NCBI RefSeq assembly: GCF_014839805.1
Contig: NC_051130.1
Coordinates: forward strand, 7,564,001-7,628,000
From: Manduca sexta
Taxonomy: Eukaryota > Arthropoda > Insecta > Lepidoptera > Sphingidae
DNA: 64,000 bases
Direction: 5' to 3'
Made by a program: the position numbers and the translations under genes
Notes under the pieces: generated by a model
What the model was told of the DNA's origin: nothing
The model's input: only the letters and a program-made list of their open reading frames with translations
Databases searched by the model: none
Part shown: positions 57,226 to 64,000 of the stretch, piece after piece
Numbering within the stretch: the first letter of the stretch is position 1
Layout of the letters: every line of letters starts with the position of its first letter

Positions 57226-58383
57226 CTAAAACGTACAGTCCACCACAGGGCGAGGCATGAGCAACAGATTCACCTGTAAAATTAAAAGTATCAGATTTAT
57301 AAAAGTTACATCCATTTTTATCAAAACACAAATAAAACCCTTTTCAACAGTTTTATATACAGATAACAAACTAGCTTTCAAATCTGGTATATAAGCAACA
57401 TCACTAATATTGTTGACCACGTTCTCGGGCGTGTTTATTGAAATATTTCCAATTCCGCAGCACTTAATCTGTTTTCCATTTGCGACAGTAACAGTACCTT
57501 GATTCTGTATCGAGATATTCTGAAACCAGTCCCGTCTAGAAGTCATGTGTCTAGTACAACCTGAATCTACATAAATTATATCCTTTCTTGGGTTTCCAGA
57601 AGTATTAAGACTTGTAAATATCGTATCATTGGTATTTACCGCATTGCCTTTCTCCTTCTTGTTTCTCTGTGGACAGTCTGGTCTCTTATGTCCAGGTGTC
57701 TTGCACTCATAACAAACTATATTCTTCTTCATTGACTTAGGCTTCTTCTTCGCATGAAAAACAGAGTCTAATGATGTAGCCACATCTTTGGACATTTCAT
57801 TAAGCAGTTTTGTTTTCACCAACTCTGTAGTCACGTCTACATTGCAATTTTCTAAAGCCATAATGAGAGGTTCATACCTTGGAGTTAGACCTCCCAAAAG
57901 TATTGCAGCAATAGACTTGTCCTCTATGACTACATCAATATCCGCAAGATCCTGTGCGGTTGACATAACTGCGTTAATATATAGTTCAATATTTTTGAAC
58001 TCTGATAGACTCAACCTGTACAGTCTACGCTCCAAAAATAATCTTCGTCCTATTCCCTTATCTTCAAAGGCTTTTTGCAAACAAGTCCATGCCTCAGATG
58101 CAGTTTTCGCACATCTTATATGGGTTATCGCTGCACCTTCTACTGATAAGCATATCTTTGCTAATGCCTTTGCGTCTTTGCGTACCTTTGTAGAGGCAGG
58201 GGTTGTGTCTCCATTTGGGTATCCACCGATTGTTTCCCACAGATCCTCATGCATAAGGTAATTGCGCATCTTAAATTTCCATGTAGGATATCCATCTTTA
58301 TTCCTCAAACATGAAAATGTAAAAGATGAGCTCGACGACGGGGAATTTTTCACACTCGAAACATCTCCAGATTCATGTGACAT
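57226..58383 (-). pseudogene. gag: Copia gag and protease region
   Basis: 385-codon frame starting 87 nt after the 5' LTR. Residues 1-220 are a typical copia Gag; a CCHC zinc knuckle spans C224 to C237 (C-x2-C-x4-H-x4-C), and the aspartic protease motif DSG is at 273-275. After about residue 350 the frame becomes nonsense because of a shift in the A run (+ strand) at 57334-57337. In the element Gag packages RNA and the protease processes the polyprotein. Confidence 0.92.
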
Positions 58384-58452
58384 TTTCAGACTATTACTAT
58401 TTCCTAGTCACACAAAAAATATATACAACTTTATTTTAAAAAAAAGAACTAA

Positions 58453-58470
58453 GCGTTCGTGCTGATAACG
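58453..58470 (-). other. Copia primer-binding site, half-tRNA type
   Basis: The + strand reads GCGTTCGTGCTGATAACG immediately before the LTR. The last 14 bases fit the anticodon arm of a eukaryotic tRNA-Ile(AAU), with G at the wobble position as expected if inosine was copied. Copia elements are known to prime from an internal tRNA fragment. The tRNA identity is from memory and unconfirmed. Confidence 0.5.
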
Positions 58471-58648
58471 TGTTGTAAATATGGTATATGTTCTTAGTAA
58501 TTAAATAAAGTTAGTAAAAAGATGTTATTGACATGAGTGTTTATTTCGGACTAAAAGGGAAGTAACTATGGCAAACAAAATACAATTAGTTCTAAAAATA
58601 GAACATATAAAAAATAATAAGTCACGACGAAGGTTACAATCTCCAACA
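58471..58648 (-). repeat. Copia 5' LTR
   Basis: 178 bp, identical to the other LTR. Holds the presumed promoter of the element; no clear TATA box identified. Confidence 0.95.
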
Positions 58649-58653
58649 CTATT

Positions 58654-59156
58654 TAGTGAAACGACAACACTTTACCAACAACTGTATCCACTGATTCAAT
58701 AAACGATTCCAATCGCTACTTTTCAAACTTATAGCGGAAATAAATCAATTAGAATATAGTTTGTTTGATGTAACAAATGATTTATTTGATTGGTTAATTT
58801 TGAAGATAAATTCTAAGTTAGCAATTGAAATCGTTTGATACTGGCCGTATTTGAATAGCTGATTTGAATTTAATTAGAGAACAAATTAATCTATCTCAGT
58901 AATTAAATCAAAACTCATATTGACGTGAAATTTATTTTTAACCATTCATTTATAACGTTTATTGGCTGCAGGCGCTTTCCGATCGCAAACGTATAAAACG
59001 GAATTGTTGACTAGCAATGGAGGATCAATTTGTCATATAAAGAGCAGAGCTGTTATAGTGCATTTCAACGCAGCTGTTTTAATGGCTCTCGAATTACAAA
59101 GCGATATATTCTATACTAGGTTTTGCTCTCGGCTCATTCTTTTTTTATACTACCCA
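58654..59156. other. Non-coding, nothing recognised
   Basis: Short AT-rich gap between the copia element and a family C repeat. Confidence 0.55.
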
Positions 59157-59373
59157 CTGCACCTGATGGTAAGTGTACTAGGGTCTAATAGAATGTCGAA
59201 TGACAAGACATGATTACCCCTCGGCAGTCGACACAATTATGTTGGTCTGTTGGAACCGGATGTACACAGGCTGATCCTGAAACGACACACTTATGTGGGC
59301 CACTATGACGGGTTTAAGCACCTTGTTTATAGTGGTAGCTATTCGGGCGGATATAAAATATCTTATCACCAGC
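59157..59373 (+). mobile_element. Interspersed repeat, family C
   Basis: From CTGCACCTGATGGTAAGTG to GGATATAAAATATCTTATCA. Confidence 0.74.
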
Positions 59374-59919
59374 AAAATTTCATTCCGCGCAGTCATGGAA
59401 TAAAATTCTGACTAAGTAATTTGCGAAGAAAAAAGTAGTCTACATATTAAACTATCTATTTCTGTGTCAATGTTAATCCATACTGCTGTTAAGCAAATTT
59501 TATTTTGATTTTTGTGTAATATCCATGCATCGGTAACCAATTGATTTAGAGTAAGACGTAGTCGTGTATTCGATGTAATTAATCCCTTTACCCGATAATA
59601 TCCTGTTATCCGACAAAGGGATTAATTAACTCTTTTACTAATTACTTTGTATTTGGTTTCCCTCGGAAGGGAAGTAACTCTTGTCAATCTTTCTATACTA
59701 ATATTAAAGTTTTTACGATAGATAAGTATTTACAGAGATTCGTTGAGCTCAGTACTTTAAGTGGTACTTTCGATTCTCGGTTACTGAATTGATAATGCAC
59801 TTTGTCGTGAATAGTATCTAGTATCGTCACCCTTATAAAGGATGGATTTTCATAAATTCTTTATAATGCACATATACTTTATTCGAACTCGTGTGGATTT
59901 TATGTTTCTAGATGCACAG

Positions 59920-60097
59920 GGGCCTTATTCTCTATCCCGCACGTTATTTTAACAGTGCGTAACAAGCTCATAACACAACGCATCATGTTCAAGACTATAG
60001 TAATTTGGCTTACAGAATACCATTCCACTCACATTTCTCGAAGATAACATGACACGGCCGCGTTACGCGTTTACACTATCATACAGAATAAGGGCCC
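59920..60097 (-). mobile_element. 178-bp MITE, third copy, inverted
   Basis: Starts GGGGCCTTATTCTCTATCCC and ends ATACAGAATAAGGGCCC; same length as the two copies near 19 kb. Confidence 0.82.
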
Positions 60098-60298
60098 AGG
60101 TTCCAGCTCTAAGTTATCTGTCACGTTTGAGTTAAGAATTTTATTATAGTTTCCTTTCTCTGACTTCTTTGATCTATCAAAAATTAGGTGATATTTGTAG
60201 TTTATTAAGAATAGTGGTGCGTGTACCTGGAGTTCCATTAATTATGTATAGATCTTCCAAAGTTTACTAATGGTTACTGATAGTGACCCCTATCACAC

Positions 60299-60400
60299 AT
60301 AGGACGAAACACACTTGGCGAAAAGTGGGTGGCATGGTTGCGCCTCTGGATACCCCTTCGGGAATAAATACGTGATATGTGTTTACTGATTGTGCCGATT
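60299..60400 (+). mobile_element. SINE family B 3' fragment
   Basis: ACACACTTGGCGAAAAGTGG and GGTTGCGCCTCTGGATACCC match the 3' third of the SINE at 48621. Confidence 0.65.
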
Positions 60401-63107
60401 ATAATAATGATTCAGACTAAATGGCCGTCCTCCATGATGGCTTTTGAGCATATTGATCCCATTCATTTCATGTGAACAAGAGCCTTCGATTTAGAGCATG
60501 TATACCTAATTTTTCCATTTCCTTGAACCTGAAAGCTTGACTTTGCTAAAATCGTTAACGTTCCTCAAGTTTCACCGTCGTTTATTGTTAGACAAGCGTT
60601 TACGAAGTTATTACTCGTAAAGATTTTGGCAGTAAATGTTTATGAGGAAACCCTTTTAATGCCCACCTGTGCGAAATCGTAATTACTTTAAAACAATATA
60701 TTACGATGATATGAATATTGGTTTCATGAGAGGTCATTATTCATCACTGTCGAAGTGTTTCGCTCCACAAATTTTATCAATAATATTTGCGAATACAGGG
60801 AAAATTTAAAAAATTTGAATCCGAGTTTGTAATAACACTGGTATAGTGTATCGGCGCTTTAGATCGCTATAGTGATTTAGAGATCAGCAAAATAGGCTTT
60901 ATATGCGAATGAAGCCGCGAAAAACACCTATTGTCTTGTCTGTATATAATATTATTCTATGTTTGCAAATCCCATATAAGTTTCAAAGCTCGGTTTTAGT
61001 CTCTTTTCTGCGTGTCCCCGAGTTAAGCTCTGTTATGTGAATTTCAGCATGTCTAGGCGTCTTTGGTACCACACTATTTACGATTTAGTACACTATTTGA
61101 GCTAGACATTACGAGAATGTCGGATGTATATATTATTAGGTAAATGCTTGGACATAATTTCATAATAGACAGTTTAAATGCATTGTTGAATATGTAGTAA
61201 TTTGTATTTTAGATTAGACTGAATATTGTAAAGGCTGATATGCCATACAATAAACCTGGCCTCATTAACGCTATATCTATATACATTATACCCGCTTATT
61301 ACGATCACGCTTAATACGATTTCCCGCATGGTACGCCATTTTACGTAAGTCCCTGCAATCTCATGTATGTTTTCATACATTTCATCACTTAATACAATTC
61401 GTCATTCTGTATAATCTGCCATCATGCGTTTTATCTTAAAATTATGAACTGCGAAATATATTTAACATAGACGCATTCAGTTTACTTTTAAATTTATATG
61501 ATAAATCCAAGTCAAAGCAAGCATTAAAGATTGGTTGTCCTAGTCGGAGTCAATTTATGGTAAGACGAAAAATGCACGTTGTTTTTAAAATGTAATATCG
61601 CTCGCTGTAACATAATATGATGCACAATCTCGAGCTTGTATCATTGTTGTTTGTTTCATTGACTGGTTGAAACTTTATTTCATAATTTTCTTTAAATAAT
61701 AATATCTACTTCTAATGTAATAATACAAGCATGACAAAATAACTTTAACAATTTTATAATCTACCATTAAATTAGTACATAATACGTTTAATTTTCCCGC
61801 TTAGGACGAGTTTTTGTCTAGATCCTTTTAAAATCGTCTTAAGCGGGTTTTAGTGTAATTATAATAAATTCGAATATAGTGTAGCTACGAACTATACATT
61901 AATACATCGAATTATGCTGAATTATAATAAAATTAGTTATAAATGAGAAGATAATTTAGGATTAAATATTATTCATTCATTTCAACTTTGACCTCATAAA
62001 TGATTATTATTTTAATATTCAACGAGCAGTGTTGATTTTAAAGTAAGCGTTTGAGGCTTCAGTTAAATCCTTTAATTAGCTTCTTAAAGTTAGTCTTGAA
62101 TATAGGCATTGAAATATTATGGCTTAATTTAAATGAATATATTGCGAATAGAGGCAATATAATGGAATAATGATAATATTGAACTAAAATAGGGCTCAAA
62201 AATGAACGTCTAATACGTTAAATAATCATGTCTTTCATTACATTGAAAACTATCTTTGGGCTTTGGTTCATATGCCGGCATTGACCTTTAGTTGGTGAAC
62301 AAAATATATACAGTCGCTTCCAATAAACTATACCAAACGCTAACTATGCGTTATTGGTCGGATTAAACCAATCAAAATGATTCATTTGTTTGCATGTCTA
62401 AAAAACTTTATTCTGATTAGTCCATATCGGCTATATGTAGATTAGTAGTAGTTCAGATTATTTATACCATAGGTTCCCAAACTTTGTTTCTCAAACACTA
62501 CTTTGGTGTTGCGCAGAGAGTGCTTGACCACTATTGCCCAGCCATCGCGGGGGGCGTCTGGATAGTTATGTTGGGTTTATCGTGTCTTACGATCCCTATC
62601 AATATTATCTGCCTACATTGATTGGTGAAGTTAAGCCAATATTTTAGTACTTTATTATGAAACCAGGCAAATTTCTTGGAAACCATAAGAATTGTTGGAC
62701 CCTAATTTTTTGGTCACGCCAACGTAGACCCCGTCAAGTCTCCCGTAGACCTTCTGAGGTTCCACCTGGACACTTTGGAAATCAATGGCTTAAACTATAA
62801 ATTTTTTACCATAATATTAATATTTTTATAATTTTTATAGAAATCTGCCAACAATGATTTCACCACGCAAATTAATATAATTTTCTTTTGTTACAGTGCA
62901 AAAACATCCATACCGTGAGGGCGGATCAAACATGGGAATGCTCCTGTAATATGTGAACATTTTCTATAACAGTGAAACGTGACAAGAAATGAGACGTGAG
63001 AACTTGCAAAGACTCGTGAATTTGATATGTCCATGATGTGGAGTGACCACAACATATGCGTCTTTAGAATGCTTAATAGTATGTGTATGTTTGCAACGAA
63101 ATATCTG
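60401..63107. other. Non-coding, nothing recognised
   Basis: AT-rich, no supported gene. Confidence 0.55.
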
Positions 63108-63235
63108 AGGCCATACACAAGATGGCTTACTGCAATCGTTAATGCTAATAGTAAACAATAAGTCTATCGCTAGGATATGTCATTACCGTACATTGTTTTT
63201 TTTTAGCGTTAACGATTTGAAGTCATCTTGTTTAA
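63108..63235. mobile_element. Small fold-back element
   Basis: ACAAGATGGCTTACTGCAAT near the left and its inverse (GATTTGAAGTCATCTTGT) at the right, with TCGTTAATGCTA/TAGCGTTAACGA continuing the arms. A related copy seems to be split by the Helitron at 38395. Confidence 0.6.
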
Positions 63236-63690
63236 GTAGGCCCCTTAGTTAGTAATAGGCTTTCTATAGTATAACATGTCCCGCAGAGAATTTATATTAT
63301 TCGTTGTAAATTGTTCTTTGTCATGAAGCAAGAAGTCAGAATCTGCATAATCGGGAATTCTGGCATTGCTTATTTATTATAAAAATAAAAAAATACAATG
63401 TATGAATTTGGAATCCCGATTTCTTATAGATTAATAAGGTTTAGGGACATATTTATGACATACTCTTAGTACAAGACATTTAGCGTCCTAAAACAATAAA
63501 ATTTAAGTCCTAATGAAAAAACTTATCTCAATTGTAATGTAAATATAATGTTAACGTACAATTTAATTGATCTTAGGTAATATTATTTCCGTACATATAT
63601 TTATGAAGGTTAAACTCTTATCAGCAGTAGAGAAACCTTGATCCTATTTCGTCTTCGCGGGCATATCCGTCTTTTTGCAATTACGGGCGT

Positions 63691-63993
63691 TTTATTTTAT
63701 TGCTTTGAATGACTAGACGAGATTGCCATTCGCCTGATGGTAAGCGATACGACCGCTCATAAGCAATAGAAACACCATCCAATACCTTGAATTACAAAGT
63801 ATTGTTTGGTATTCCACTGCGGTCGCCATCCTGAGACATGAGATTTTAAGTCTCATTGTGTCCAGTAGTATGCTACAATGTCCTTCAAACCGGAACACAA
63901 CAGTGAGTACACGCTGCTGCTTGGCGGTCAAAATAGACATTGCCGTGGTACCTACCCAGGCGGACTCTTACATATGAAAGACCTACCAGTAAA
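63691..63993 (+). mobile_element. Interspersed repeat, family E
   Basis: Third copy (TTTATTTTATTGCTTTGAAT to CTTACATATGAAAGACCTAC). Encodes no protein. Confidence 0.74.
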
Positions 63994-64000
63994 TCGTTCT

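Larger units (their letters stand above)
54189..58648 (-). mobile_element. Full-length Ty1/copia LTR retrotransposon (4460 bp)
   Basis: Two 178-bp LTRs (TGTTG...CAACA), target duplication CTATT at 54184-54188 and 58649-58653, primer-binding site next to the right (5') LTR, purine-rich tract next to the left (3') LTR, and gag-protease-integrase-RT-RNase H order, which defines the copia group. LTRs match base for base by eye, so the insertion is recent. The single expected reading frame is broken at 57334-57337, 57184-57188, 56215-56218 and 55376-55379. Confidence 0.95.

Overview
The window looks like an AT-rich lepidopteran (moth or butterfly) chromosome segment. The evidence is the repeat content: tRNA-derived SINEs, non-autonomous Helitrons that end in a GC-rich hairpin followed by CTAG, GGGCCTTATTCT-ended MITEs and a 3' fragment of an RTE-like element, all of the kind common in Lepidoptera. 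No bacterial, plasmid or CRISPR features are seen. Only one host gene can be supported.

That gene lies on the + strand from 21311 to 51281. It encodes a 423-residue rhodopsin-class G protein-coupled receptor of the myosuppressin / dmsr-1 (FMRFamide-like peptide) group. Five coding exons (21311-21598, 37976-38134, 49032-49168, 50456-50558, 50697-51281) join in frame at canonical GT/AG sites. The first two introns are long (16.4 and 10.9 kb) and full of mobile elements; the last two are short. A possible acceptor at 21254 suggests a 5' non-coding exon further upstream. A strong donor overlaps the stop codon and could splice to a 3' exon at 52679 without changing the protein.

The first 21 kb hold no gene I can support, only repeats (SINEs, Helitron ends, a 123-bp tandem duplication, MITE copies). 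Intron 1 carries a TA-flanked mariner-like MITE, a SINE, tandem duplications and a possible decayed reading frame on the minus strand (36166-36698). Intron 2 carries a 987-bp Helitron inserted in a fold-back element, and a 5'-truncated LINE inserted in a second copy of the TA-flanked MITE.

Downstream of the receptor sits a complete Ty1/copia retrotransposon (54189-58648, minus strand) with two identical 178-bp LTRs, a 5-bp target duplication and gag, protease, integrase, reverse transcriptase and RNase H regions. Its reading frame is broken at four places, each explained by one base missing from a homopolymer run. The LINE has one comparable break. This suggests either a very young copy already dying or residual homopolymer errors in the assembly. 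The last 5 kb contain only repeats. I see no previously undescribed biological system; the most useful leads are the stop-overlapping donor, the copia break pattern and its tRNA-like primer site, and the nested insertions.
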